Origin: Schistocerca nitens
Lineage: Eukaryota; Arthropoda; Insecta; Orthoptera; Acrididae
Direction of reading: 5' to 3'
DNA length: 64,000 nucleotides
NCBI RefSeq assembly: GCF_023898315.1
Contig: NC_064621.1
Coordinates: 130,570,521-130,634,520 of the forward strand
The translations under genes and the position numbers were made by a program. The notes below the pieces were generated by a model. That model did not search any database and had not been told where the DNA came from. It worked only from the letters and a program-made list of their open reading frames with translations. Positions 1 to 10,189 of this stretch are shown piece by piece. Position 1 is the stretch's first letter. Each line of letters starts with the position of its first letter.

Positions 1-225
1 GTAGATAGTTCGTCTCCATCTACCACAACCCAAAAAAGGTCCTCTTTAGTAGCTTTGTTACCTCTAGAACACATTTTTTGAGTTTTTAATTTACGCCTAA
101 AATTTTCGATACAGATTTTGCCTGCTTGTGGTTTGCAATAAGCCTGCAGTTTCATTCCACATATTGCGAACTATATCCCGAGTATATTTTTCGTCCTCAG
201 GATGCCACGTACCCTTTATTTGACT
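1..225 (-). pseudogene. MADF-domain-like relic, partial, runs off left edge
   Basis: The minus strand here reads as two overlapping frames. One gives WHPEDEKYTRDIVRNMWNE. A shifted frame gives FRRKLKTQKMCS, then DLFWVVVDGDEL. The aromatic/acidic start, the 'MWNE' helix and the basic 'FRRKLK' helix resemble the MADF (Myb/SANT-like) DNA-binding domain found in insect transcription factors and in some transposon accessory proteins. A frameshift near 100-130 joins the pieces, so this is a relic or a misread exon. It could be host- or transposon-derived. Confidence is low because only about 65 residues are visible and conservation was judged by eye. Confidence 0.25.
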
Positions 226-1293
226 AATCGTATCACTTTCTCACAGTCCATGTTTCGTGTTCTTTCGGCTGATGTGACCGAAGAAAACAAACTGACTTCA
301 GCTTCACCGATTGTCGTCCGAAGTCGATACGTTCGGGCGATAAGACCTGGTACATTGTGAGCGCGCACGTAGAGGCGTACTGTTTTTTGAAGATTGGTCG
401 TCATCGGCCCATGTCGGTAGTCGACATTAGTCACCGACATTGGTGCCAGTGTGGTGGCAGCTGCGGCAGCTGATGCTGCTCCTGCTTGTGTGACGTTTGG
501 CCACCATTTCGGCGATTGTGTGCGACATAGATTCCAGCTGGACTGAGATGCCGATAGTATTATTTTAGTAGCACAGTGACTAGTATTTCCGGCTAGGGAG
601 GTCCGACACAATAAGGTAAGAAAATTCAAACAACTTACAGGAATGTATCAATGCAACGTCTTGCGGCGATATAAATTCATAAAATCTTGTCAAGTTTCCA
701 GCTGCGTTAGGTGGTTAAAATCCCACGAGTTATATATATAAAAAAACATCTGAAAACACCATCAATAAAGACGGCAGTTGTAGTTCAGCACAGCCTGGGA
801 CCCGGCAATCTAGATGATTAAGCGGGCGCGGCGGGCGCGGGTCGAAAACTCCACTATATTTCGCGAGGAAGTGAGCACCAGTGACGTCACAGCCAATAGC
901 GTGGCTATATATTGACGAAGCCACGGTAGTCATTTACCACCTGACAATCGCCGAGGGGAGCTAGGTACAAAGCTCGTGCAGTTTCAATCACCTGACACGA
1001 CCGAAAGCCTGAGAAGATTTTGTTAACTTTCGGGAATGAAGCCAGGTGACGTTTTCGGCAACCGGCGATATTTCTACAGGTGTACATCCCAGCAGTATCA
1101 AGGCTCAAATGGGACGAAAGAGCGCTGACAACGAAAAAAGAATCTAAGAATCTCCATATGGGCAGCACATACAGGCAACACACCCATCGCAAAGGATAAG
1201 TGCCACCTCAAAATTAGATAACCAACGTCAGAAAATACCGATAATGAATATTGATTACAAACAGATGAACAAGTAGCATTGAGTCTGTTGTTT

Positions 1294-1297
<4 letters not shown>
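226..1297. other. No recognised gene
   Basis: A 137-codon minus-strand frame (216-629) and several shorter ones occur, but none has a recognisable motif. A short (TA)n run lies near 730-742. Nothing else is assigned. Confidence 0.5.

Positions 1298-1339
<42 letters not shown>
1298..1339. repeat. (AG)n microsatellite
   Basis: An uninterrupted run of about 21 AG dinucleotides. It creates artificial Arg-Glu or Ser-Leu repeats in overlapping reading frames. Confidence 0.95.
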
Positions 1340-1340
<1 letters not shown>

Positions 1341-1384
1341 AGGATTCCAATCAGAATTTACGCCGAAACGGCCGTCTCTGTTTA

Positions 1385-1622
1385 TGAGATCAAGTTGCAG
1401 ACTTAATCTCAACTCGTTCCTTAATAACACTATCCCAATAGCTAGAAGTCGACGACAGAATCTCTGTCTCTTCAGTAACACTGTCCCAATAGCTGGAAGT
1501 GCACACCAGACTCTTTGTGTTGCTATATTTCATAGGATACCCTGTGGAGTGTAACAACATAGAGATTCTGCCGTGCACTTCCAGAGAATCCGACAGTATC
1601 ATGAAGGATGCAAGTGAGATTA
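1385..1622. repeat. Imperfect palindrome with internal ~50-bp direct repeat
   Basis: Sequence around 1400-1470 recurs in inverted form at about 1558-1622; for example 'cagaatctctgt' at ~1457 opposes 'agagattctg' at ~1561. A unit containing 'aacactatcccaatagctag' is also repeated directly once, about 52 bp further on, as 'aacactgtcccaatagctgg'. The structure suggests a decayed foldback element. No terminal duplication was found. Confidence 0.45.
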
Positions 1623-1735
1623 AATTTTCGAAGGACCTCATACATTTCTATAAAGAAAGACTTCGTTTTGAAGACACAGATGCAGCGAGAGAAAATGCTG
1701 AAAATTGGGTGAGTAGACCGAGTGAATAATCCGCA

Positions 1736-2095
1736 GGTACTGAATCGAATTGAGGGCAGAAATGAGTTTGTGGCACAGATTGACCAGAAGAAGGGATAGG
1801 CTGACCTGTAACATTTCGGTACATACAAGTGACAAGTGGAAACAATGAAAAACGGAAGTAAAGAGCGAAGTGCTCTAAATGAAAAATAGATTATAGCAAT
1901 GTTGCAGTGTTTCTCCAAAACCCTTCAATCTGTAAAACGAAGAAGCAAAGGTCTTAATGCAAGAAAAATTCAAGAGTGGGATCAAAATTCAGTGTGAAAT
2001 TATATCAGTGATAAGATTCGCTGATGACATTGCTATCCTCGGTGAAAGCGAAGAAGATTTACAGGCAGCGTTGAAAAAAATTGGAAATTTGTGGT
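1736..2095 (+). pseudogene. LINE reverse-transcriptase relic (RTE-like), scrambled
   Basis: Two LINE pieces are recognisable. At about 1738-1790 the frame reads VLNRIEGRNEFVAQI, resembling the region downstream of the RT domain. At about 2005-2075 it reads IRFADDIAILGESEEDLQ, which contains the catalytic FADD box of reverse transcriptase with the typical following alpha helix. The order (post-RT segment before the RT box) and the intervening stops show that the copy is rearranged or composed of two fragments. The same family is seen inverted at 33310-35355 and forward at 20593-20955. Clade assignment to RTE is tentative. Confidence 0.55.
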
Positions 2096-2109
2096 TATCT
2101 GGATGTTTG

Positions 2110-3135
2110 GAACAGCCACAGCAGACAATGTAAATAGCATTCCAAATAGTTTAACATACAATCAATTGCTTGCATGTTAAACTATCTGCATTGCCATGTG
2201 TTTTGTCTGTTACTGAGTATGAAAGCGGAAGCCAGTAGTCAAGATAAGTAAACTGTGCTGTGGACTGAAACATACACCTTTTCAGTATTGTATTCGTTGC
2301 TGTTCCAATGAGAGTATGTCGGGAATATGTCCCTGTCTTGAGGCGTACGTTTTGATGAAAGCACATTACAGGTTTTTTCGCTTTTGTAAAGGTGTTTTCA
2401 CACTATCCAAGACAATTTGGGTAACAATCTGAAACGTCCCAGCGAAGACCACGGGTAGTATTCTTCAAGCTGAAATAATCAGAAATTCTTCATGGTGCGC
2501 TGAACCGCCGATCCTGCCGCAGCAACTCAGAAACGATGTCTGCAGCAGGGGAAAGAAAGGCAATCTGCAAACCAACAGGCTTCACAACAGCCTAACCGTG
2601 TATCCAATATCGACGGTCTGACGCAGATAAAATTATAAGTTCTTTTCCCAATTACTTGAAAAATCCATAAAGAAAAACATTAAGCTGTAGCAGATTCAAC
2701 CTAGAAGATAAGGATAGAGGCAGCAAAATTCACCAGTCCCTGTTGCAGAAAAGTTTCATCGTAAAAAAATTTTGACAGTTCCACAAAGTCACAGAGATTC
2801 TATATGTTCGTTGTGCGGTCTGATACTCCTTGATATCTTTGCCAGAATAAATTGAAATTCTCCTGATTTTTCCTTAAATAATTAATTAATGTCACTAAAA
2901 AATCCTATTCTCATTCAACGAAATATTCCACTTTAAAACCAATTCCTCCCGACCACAATCGCCGATAAAGTTTCAAAACAGAATCCTAACACACTTCACA
3001 GTATCGATTATTTTCAAAATATCAATACGTGTCGACCTCTCACCAATAAAACATCAAACCAGTCAACCATTGAAGACCGTCCACACTCTCGACAAAACCC
3101 TGCCAGAACCTCTTCAAGAAGTCTGAATTTTAACA
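2110..3135. other. No recognised gene
   Basis: AT-rich sequence between the LINE relic and the CR1 3' end. I see no motif, tRNA-like box or clear inverted repeat. Confidence 0.5.
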
Positions 3136-3231
3136 AAACTTGCAAATCTCACACATACATCTACATCTACATCTACATCCATTCTCCGCAAGCCACCTCA
3201 CGGTGTGTGGCGGAGGGTACCTTGAGTACCT

Positions 3232-6066
3232 CTATCGGTTCTCCCTTCTATTCCAGTCTCGTATTCGTGGAAAGAAGGATTGTCGGCATGCTTCTGTGTG
3301 GGCTCTAATCTCTCTGATTTTATCCTCATGGTCTCTTCGCGAGATATACGTAGGAGGAAGCAATATACTGCTTGACTCTTCGGTGAAGGTATGTTCTCGA
3401 AACTTTAACAAAAGCCCGTACCGAGCTACTGAGCGTCTCTCCTGCAGAGTCTTCCACTGGAGTTTATCTATCATCTCCGTAACGCTTTCACGATTACTAA
3501 ATGATCCTGTAACGAAGCGCGCTGCTCTCCGTTTGATCTTCTCTACCTCTTATATCAACCGTATCTGGTATGGATCCCACATCGGTGAGCAGTATTCAAG
3601 CAGTGGGCGAACAAGCGTACTGTAGCCTACTTCCTTTGTTTTCGGATTGCATTTCCTTAGGATTCTTCCAATGAATCTCAGTCGGGCATCTGCTTTACCG
3701 ATGATCAACTTTATATGATCATTCCTTTTTAAATCACTCCTAATGCGTACTCCCAGACAATTTATGGAATTAACTGCTTCCAGTTGCTGACCTGCTATTT
3801 TGTAGCTAAATGGTAAGGGATCTATCTTTCTATATATTCGCAGCACATTACACTTGTCTACATTGAGATTCAATTGCCATTCCCTGCACCATGCGTCAAT
3901 TCGCTGCAGATCCTCCTGCATTTCAGTACAATTTTCCATTGTTACAACCTCTCGATACACCACAGCATCATCTGCAAAATGCCTCAGTGAACTTCCGATG
4001 TCATCCACCAGGTCATTTATGTATATTGTGAATAGCAACGGTCCTATGACACACCCCTGCGGCACACCTGAAACCACTCTTACTTCGGAAGACTTCTCTC
4101 CATTGAGAATGACATGCTGCGTTCTGTTATCTAGGAACTCCTCAATCCAATCACACAATTGGTCTGATAGTCCATATGCTCTTACTTTGTTCATTAAACG
4201 ACTGTGGGGAACTGAATCGAAAGCCTGGCGGAAGTCAAGAAACACGGCATCTACCTGTGAACCCGTGTCTATGGCTCTCTGAATCTCGTGGACGAATAGC
4301 GCGAGCTGGGTTTCACACGACCGTCTTTTTCGAAACCCATGCTGATTGCTACAGAGTAGATTTCTAGTCTCCAGAAAAGTCATTATACTCGAACATAATA
4401 CGTGTTCCAAAATTCTACAACTGATCGACGTTAGAGATATAGGTCTATAGTTCTGCACATCTGTTCGACGTCCCTTCTTGAAAACGGGGATGACCTGTGC
4501 CCTTTTCCAATCCTTTGGAATGCTACGCTCTTCTAGAGATTTACGGTACACCGCTGCAAGAAGGGGGGCAAGTTCCTTCGCGTACTCTGTGTAAAATCGA
4601 ACTGGTATCCCATCAGATCCAGCGGCCTTTCCTCTTTTGAGCGATTTTAATTGTTTCTCTAACCCTCTGTCGTCTATTTCGATATCTACCATTTTGTCAT
4701 CTGTGCGACAATCTAGCGAAGGAACTACAGTGCAGTCTTCCTCTGTGAAACAGCTTTGGAAAAAGACATTTAGTATTTCGGCCTTTAGTCTGTCATCCTC
4801 TATTTCAGTACCATTTTGGTCACAGAGTGTCTGGACATTTTGTTTTGATCCACCTACCGCTTTGATATAAGTCCAAAATTTCTTAGGATTTTCTGCCAAG
4901 TTAGTACATAGAACTTTACTTTCGAATTCATTGAACGCCTCTCGCATAGCCCTCCTCACACTACATTTCGCTTCGCGTAATTTTTGTTTGTCTGCAAGGC
5001 TTTGGCTATGTTTATGTTTGCTGTGAAGTTCCCTTTGGTTCCGCAGCAGTTTTCTAACTCGGTTGTTGTACCACGGTGGCTCTTTTCCATCTCTTATGAT
5101 CTTGCTTGGCACATACTCATCTAACGCATATTGTACGATGGTTTTGAGCTTTTTCCACTGATCCTCAACATTATCTGTACTTGAGACAAAACTTTTGTGT
5201 TGAGCCGTCAGGTACTCTGTAATCTGCTTTTTGTCACTTTTGCTGAACAGAAAAATCTTCCTACCGTTTTTAATATTTCTATTTTCGGCTGAAATCATCG
5301 ATGCCGTAACCGCTTTATGATCGCTGATTCCCTGTTCTGCGTTAACTGTTTCAAATTGTTCGGGTCTGTTTGTCACCAGAAGGTCTAATATGTTATCACC
5401 ACGAGTCGGTTCTCTGTTTAACTGCTCAAGGTAGTTTTCAGATAAAGCACTTAAAAAAATTTCACTGGATTCTTTGTCCCTGCCACCCGTTATGAACGTT
5501 TGAGTCTCCCAGTCTATATCCGGCAAATTAAAATCTCCACCCAGAACTATAACATGGTGGGGAAATCTACTCGAAATATTTTCCAAATTATCCTTCAGGT
5601 GCTCAGCCACAACAGCTGCTGAGCCAGGGGGCCTATAGAGACATCCAATTACCATGTCTGAGCCTGCTTTAACCGTGACCTTCACCCAAATCATTTCACA
5701 TTTCGGGTCTCCGTCAATTTCCTTCGATACTATTGCACTTCTTATCGCTATAAACACGCCTCCCCCTTCACTGTCCAGCCTGTCTCTGCGGTATACATTC
5801 CAATCTGAGTTTAGGATTTCATTACTGTTTATGTCTGGTTTCATCCAACTTTCTGTCCCTGATACTATATTGGCGTTGTGACCGTTTATTAATGAGGGCA
5901 GTTCTGGGACCTTTCTATAGACGCTCCTGCAGTTTACTATTAGCACATTAATATTGTTATTCCCTGTTGCATTTTGCCTACTCCTACCTTGCCGCGTCTC
6001 ATGAGGCATCTTGTCGGGCCTAGGAAGGGAATTCTCTAACCTAAAAAACCCCCATGTGCACTCCAC
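3232..6066 (-). pseudogene. CR1 ORF2: endonuclease-reverse transcriptase with one in-frame stop
   Basis: From Met at 6066 the frame runs 838 codons to a TAA at 3552-3550. It continues open in the same frame for about 105 more codons to 3232 (EVEKIKRRAARFVTG through DWNRRENR), which is the expected CR1 C-terminus. The N-terminal APE-type endonuclease shows NCRS (~46), TESW (~71-74), YRPP (144-147), GDFN (177-180) and ISDH (~247-250). The RT shows GKAAGSDGIP, the VFLDF..AFD block (~608) and catalytic FADD (697-700). The protein would nick target DNA and prime reverse transcription from the CR1 transcript. The single nonsense codon removes the last ~11%; every catalytic motif is upstream of it. 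The start codon overlaps the end of ORF1 by 31 bases. Confidence 0.9.
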
Positions 6067-6965
6067 ACGTACTCCGCTACCCTTGTAGCCGCTTCCGGCG
6101 TGTAGTGCACGCCTGACCTATTCAGGGGGACCCTACATTTCTCCACCCGATAGCGGAGGTCGAGAAATTTGCACCCCAGATCTCCGCAGAATCGTCTGAG
6201 CCTCTGGTTTAAGCCTTCCACTCGGCTCCAAACCAGAGGACTGCGATCGGTTCTGGGAACGATACTACAAATAGTTAGCTCTGATTCCACCCCGCGAGCG
6301 AGGCTTTCCGCCTTCACCAATTCCGCCAACCGCCTGTACGAACTGAGGATATCCTCTGAACCCAGACGGCAGGAGTCATTGGTGCCGATATGAGCAACAA
6401 TTTGCAGTCGGGTGCACCCAGCGCTCTCTAACGCCGCCGGTAGGGCCTCCTCCACATATCGGATGAGACTCCCCGGCAAGCAGACAGAGTGAGCACTGGC
6501 CTTCTTCCCCGCCCTTTCCGCTATTTCCCTAAGGGGCTCCAACGCCCGCCTAACGTTGGAGCTCCCAATAACTAATAAACCCCTCCCCCCGTGTGCCTGC
6601 TCGGACCTTGCTGAAGGAGCAGCCACATGTCCACTCACAGGCAGAGCGGGCGATGCCACACGGCCAGCCTCCACATTCACCCTCCGCCTCGTGCGCCGCG
6701 AACGCCGCGGAACCCGCCACTCCCCTTGGGGAGAGGGTGGCCCAACCACGCCCGGTACCCGCGAAGATGTCTCGACAGCAGAGACAGTGGGTGAAGCATG
6801 TAATACCTGGGGTGTACCTTGCGACGCATTAGGCTCCCCACTGCCGCTACACTCCGAGGCAGCAGCCTGAAGACGGCTCACCGCGGCCATCAACACGTTC
6901 AGCTGTTCGCGAACAATGGCCAGCTCCTCCTGCGTCCGTACACAGCAGTCACACATCCTATCCAT
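6036..6965 (-). CDS. CR1 ORF1 protein with SGNH/GDSL-type esterase domain
   Basis: The frame is intact at 309 codons. Residues ~11-36 form a likely coiled coil with CxxCC-like cysteines just before it. Residues ~80-105 are Arg-rich and would suit nucleic-acid binding. The C-terminal half is an SGNH-hydrolase fold. Block I reads VIGSSNVRR (132-140; Ser136 is the likely nucleophile where the family has GDS). Block III reads HIGTND (192-197), and the catalytic-His region reads SGVHYTP (His287). Esterase ORF1 proteins are established for CR1 and L2 LINEs, where they are thought to act as RNA-binding chaperones. Whether this one hydrolyses esters is unknown. The stop overlaps the ORF2 start, suggesting coupled or reinitiating translation. 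Confidence 0.85.
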   Translation of the reverse strand: MDRMCDCCVRTQEELAIVREQLNVLMAAVSRLQAAASECSGSGEPNASQGTPQVLHASPTVSAVETSSRVPGVVGPPSPQGEWRVPRRSRRTRRRVNVEAGRVASPALPVSGHVAAPSARSEQAHGGRGLLVIGSSNVRRALEPLREIAERAGKKASAHSVCLPGSLIRYVEEALPAALESAGCTRLQIVAHIGTNDSCRLGSEDILSSYRRLAELVKAESLARGVESELTICSIVPRTDRSPLVWSRVEGLNQRLRRFCGDLGCKFLDLRYRVEKCRVPLNRSGVHYTPEAATRVAEYVWSAHGGFLG

Positions 6966-7370
6966 CCTAAGGAATCAATTTACTGAAGAGAGTTAATCAA
7001 CTTTTAACTACACTGCTAATTCACTAAAGGCGGCTGATTATTGACTAAACTGTGATTGGTAGCCACTTCTTGTAGAAAACAATGAAAATAGCACTACCTG
7101 TCTCTGGACTGTATTGAAAACAAACACTAGCACTACTGGCACTATGGTTGACTAAAGGGACTCTCTCTCTGACTGTATTCAAAACAAACACGAAATCTAT
7201 GGAACGCTATTAATAGCACTCGACAATTAAAGCTTCCTAAAAGCAAAAACACACGGAAGAAGAAGTGACAAGTAAGGAAAATACAGTTAATACTTAAATT
7301 AAGGTAGCTCGCTGCACAGCAGACGTGAAGCAGACGGCGGTTAGGACATACGTAATATTTACGATGCATG
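6966..7370 (-). promoter_or_regulatory. Probable CR1 5' UTR/internal promoter region
   Basis: Non-coding sequence upstream of ORF1 on the same strand. A ~30-bp segment containing 'tgtattcaaaacaaacac' at ~7175-7192 has a near-duplicate at ~7110-7127. LINE 5' UTRs carry internal promoters, but no specific promoter element is identified here. The outer boundary is approximate. Confidence 0.4.
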
Positions 7371-8662
7371 TCGTAACAACAGAGTCAACTGACTGTCCGA
7401 TCTTCCAACTCGAAGTTTATTTAACAGTTGATAACCAATTGACATCCAGTTACAAACATCATCCTTCCACATTCAACAATGAACTCCCTTTTCATTTTAT
7501 ATAAAAAAAACATGAAACATATTTTAATAATGGTCAGCATAATGTTTCAACGGTTGTTCCAGCCGCCGGCCATCGACTAAGATGCAATAGTGGTTAGCTC
7601 TCGTCGTCCTCCGCGTCTGGAGTCCCCACTGGATCATGCTGCTGCCACGCTCGACATGAAAGAAAAGAAACAAAATCTTTTTAAATAACAAGTCTCCACT
7701 TAACATACTACAAATAAATATATATATATATTAACATTTCTTACCTGGCGTAGCTCAAGCGGTAAAGAAACGCGATGTTTCCTGATTAGACTTTTGAAAC
7801 ACCACAATGGCCAACATACGAAATTTTGTAGGTGGTGTTCGAGTTCACCCTGTAGAATGGTGACATGGTCATTATAGATGTGACGACATTAATGTGGTAG
7901 ATTAGCATGTTCTCTCAGTACAATTCTCTATTGTAGTCTCGATGAAGAGTCATGATTTTTGTAACTTTCTTGTGTGAAATCTGATTTCAGAGCTGTTTAC
8001 AAACGTATAGTCGGCCGTTGCACAATTGAAAAACTGGAAATTCCTACTGGACCATTCGCCACGGGAGACGCGTACGTGTAAAGCGGCAAGGATCCTGTTA
8101 GCGGTAAATGCCCAGTCGAGCACGGCTCGGTCTCTTTGTGGAGAGCCAACGAATTCGGCAGATGCCGATCCGCGGACAAAAGCGGCCGATCGCATGGGCG
8201 CGTTCCTTCCGCATGAGGTCGCCGAACCGTCTCGGTAAGCGATTGGGGGAGACGCTGGGACACGGGCAGTTTTCCTCAGCAAGGAAAGAAAATATGCGGT
8301 GGGGTGGGGAGAGGGGGGGAAGGCACGCAAGCGGTTGCGGTGGTGGTTTGGTTTCCCTATCGGAAAGGCGGAGGGTGTTATTAATACGTGAGCTGCGCGA
8401 TGTGCGTGACGGCGCTCCCTGGCCTCGTGTGTGAGGAGGCAGGGGCTGACCGCCTGGGGGACCCACCGGCAGGGTAGCTTGCGACGCGAGGGAAGGCGGT
8501 CTGCGTGATGCGCAGCCTTAACGGAAGATATGGTCAAAGTACTACTGCTAACGAATAAATTCGGCAGTTTGTAAAATGTCAAATGTACACTGATGGAAGT
8601 GAAACGTGGTACACCACGAAGCACCGGTCCGATATTTATTAAACACTTTGGACATATTCATC
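7371..8662. other. Unassigned; contains a CpG-rich stretch at about 8050-8520
   Basis: 7371-8050 is AT-rich with no recognised feature apart from a short (TA)n tract near 7717-7731. 8050-8520 is clearly GC- and CpG-rich and leaves long frames open on both strands (224 codons on minus, 108 on plus). None shows a recognisable domain, so the open frames are probably a compositional effect. Confidence 0.45.
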
Positions 8663-8675
8663 ACATGACGAATAT
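8663..8675. repeat. Target-site duplication of the R1-like LINE, 3' side
   Basis: 'acatgacgaatat', matching 16923-16935 at 12 of 13 positions. Confidence 0.8.
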
Positions 8676-8683
8676 TTTTTTTT

Positions 8684-8694
8684 TAATCTTTATT
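8684..8694 (-). terminator. Poly(A) signal and tail of the R1-like LINE
   Basis: AATAAA on the minus strand at 8694-8689, then a poly(A) tract at 8684-8675 that abuts the TSD. The close spacing suggests that the copied transcript ended here. Confidence 0.75.
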
Positions 8695-8765
8695 AACACA
8701 GTACATCACAACTATATGAAGATACAAAAATTACCCACCACCTCAATAATTAGTGGCTCTATGTA

Positions 8766-10187
8766 CACTCCTGGAAATTGAAATAAGAACACCGTAAATT
8801 CATAGTCCCAGGAAGGGGAAACTTTATTGACACATTCCTGGGGTCGGATACATCACATGATCACACTGACAGAACCACAGGCACATAGACACAGGCAACA
8901 GAGCATGCACAATGTCGGCACTAGTACAGTGTATATCCACCTTTCGCAGCAATGCAGGCTGCTATTCTCCCATGGAGACGATCGTAGAGATGCTGGATGT
9001 AGTCCTGTGGAACGGCTTGCCATGCCATTTCCACCTGGCGCCTCAGTTGGACCAGCGTTCGTGCTGGACGTGCAGACCGCGTGAGACGACGCTTCATCCA
9101 GTCCCAAACATGCTCAATGCGGGACAGATCCGGAGATCTTGCTGGCCAGGGTAGTTGACTTACACCTTCTAGAGCACGTTGGGTGGCACGGGATACATGC
9201 GGACGTGCATTGTCCTGTTGGAACAGCAAGTTCCCTTGCCGGTCTAGGAATGGTAGAACGATGGGTTCGATGACGGTTTGGATGTACCGTGCACTATTCA
9301 GTGTCCCCTCGACGATCACCAGTGGTGTACGGCCAGTGTAGGAGATCGCTCCCCACACCATGATGCCGGGTGTTGGCCCTGTGTGCCTCGGTCGTATGCA
9401 GTCCTGATTGTGGCGCTCACCTGCACGGCGCCAAACACGCATACGACCATCATTGGCACCAAGGCAGAAGCGACTCTCATCGCTGAAGACGACACGTCTC
9501 CATTCGTCCCTCCATTCACGCCTGTCGCGACACCACTGGAGGCGGGCTGCACGATGTTGGGGCGTGAGCGGAAGACGGCTTAACGGTGTGCGGGAACGTA
9601 GCCCAGCTTCATGGAGACGGTTGTGAATGGTCCTCGCCGATACCCCAGGAGCAACAGTGTCCCTAATTTGCTGGGAAGTGGCGGTGCGGTCCCCTACGGC
9701 ACTGCGTAGGATCCTACGGTCTTGGCGTGCATCCGTGCGTCGCTGCGGTCCGGTCCCAGGTCGACGGGCACGTGCACCTTCCGCCGACCACTGGCGACAA
9801 CATCGATGTACTGTGGAGACCTCACGCCCCACGTGTTGAGCAATTCGGCGGTACGTCCACCCGGCCTCCCGCATGCCCACTATACGCCCTCGCTCAAAGT
9901 CCGTCAACTGCACATACGGTTCACGTCCACGCTGTCGCGGCATGCTACCAGTGTTAAAGACTGCGATGGAGCTCCGTATGCCACGGCAAACTGGCTGACA
10001 CTGACGGCGGCGGTGCACAAATGCTGCGCAGCTAGCGCCATTCGACGGCCAACACCGCGGTTCCTGGTGTGTCCGCTGTGCCGTGCGTGTGATCATTGCT
10101 TGTACAGCCCTCTCGCAGTGTCCGGAGCAAGTATGGTGGGTCTGACACACCGGTGTCAATGTGTTCTTTTTTCCGTTTCCAGGAGTG
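8766..10187 (-). mobile_element. Tc1-like transposon, family A copy 1, complete
   Basis: Terminal inverted repeats begin 'cactcctggaaattgaaata' on the left and 'cactcctggaaacggaaaaa' when the right end is read inward. The element is flanked by TA at 8764-8765 and 10188-10189, the standard Tc1/mariner target duplication. Length is 1,422 bp, identical to copy 2 at 47834-49255, from which it differs at roughly 1% of positions by eye. It lies inside the 3' UTR of the R1-like LINE, so it inserted after that LINE. Confidence 0.95.
8921..9943 (-). CDS. Tc1-family transposase, 340 aa, family A copy 1
   Basis: Start chosen at the Met of MPRQRGREPY, because upstream codons (open to 10213) show no family similarity. 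Residues 13-52 form a first helix-turn-helix (ERGRIVGMREAGWTYRRIAQ). A second helical DNA-binding unit spans ~75-115. The catalytic triad is D155 (VVFSDESRF), D244 (LLFQQDNARPH) and E277 (IEHVWD). Thirty-two residues separate the last two, not the usual 34. The enzyme would bind the TIRs and cut and paste the element at TA in the nucleus. The frame is uninterrupted, but this copy has Arg where copy 2 has Pro two residues before E277 (SRIEH instead of SPIEH), next to the active site, so activity is doubtful. Confidence 0.92.
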   Translation of the reverse strand: MPRQRGREPYVQLTDFERGRIVGMREAGWTYRRIAQHVGREVSTVHRCCRQWSAEGARARRPGTGPQRRTDARQDRRILRSAVGDRTATSQQIRDTVAPGVSARTIHNRLHEAGLRSRTPLSRLPLTPQHRAARLQWCRDRREWRDEWRRVVFSDESRFCLGANDGRMRVWRRAGERHNQDCIRPRHTGPTPGIMVWGAISYTGRTPLVIVEGTLNSARYIQTVIEPIVLPFLDRQGNLLFQQDNARPHVSRATQRALEGVSQLPWPARSPDLSRIEHVWDWMKRRLTRSARPARTLVQLRRQVEMAWQAVPQDYIQHLYDRLHGRIAACIAAKGGYTLY

Positions 10188-10189
10188 TA

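Larger units (their letters stand above)
3140..7370 (-). mobile_element. CR1-clade non-LTR retrotransposon, near full length
   Basis: The minus-strand order is 5' UTR (about 7370-6966), ORF1 (6965-6036), overlapping ORF2 (6066-3232) and a short 3' UTR. It ends in three to four copies of a 6-bp unit, read as (gatgta)n on the minus strand at about 3157-3178. A microsatellite-like 3' end in place of poly(A), an esterase-type ORF1 and an APE endonuclease plus RT in ORF2 are the known hallmarks of the CR1/L2 group. The 5' boundary is inferred from loss of resemblance near 7370. No TSD was found, which is common for CR1. This is the best-preserved LINE in the window. Confidence 0.88.

Noticed and set aside
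1279..1554. Plus-strand 91-codon frame with Arg-Glu repeats, and the Tyr-Ile frames at 18601-18864
   Set aside because: Products of the (AG)n and (AT)n microsatellites.
6556..6870. Plus-strand 104- and 79-codon frames
   Set aside because: Antisense shadows of the Pro/Arg-rich part of CR1 ORF1.
7950..8624. 224-codon minus-strand frame as a protein gene
   Set aside because: Same reasoning: compositional openness on both strands and no recognisable motif or splice context.
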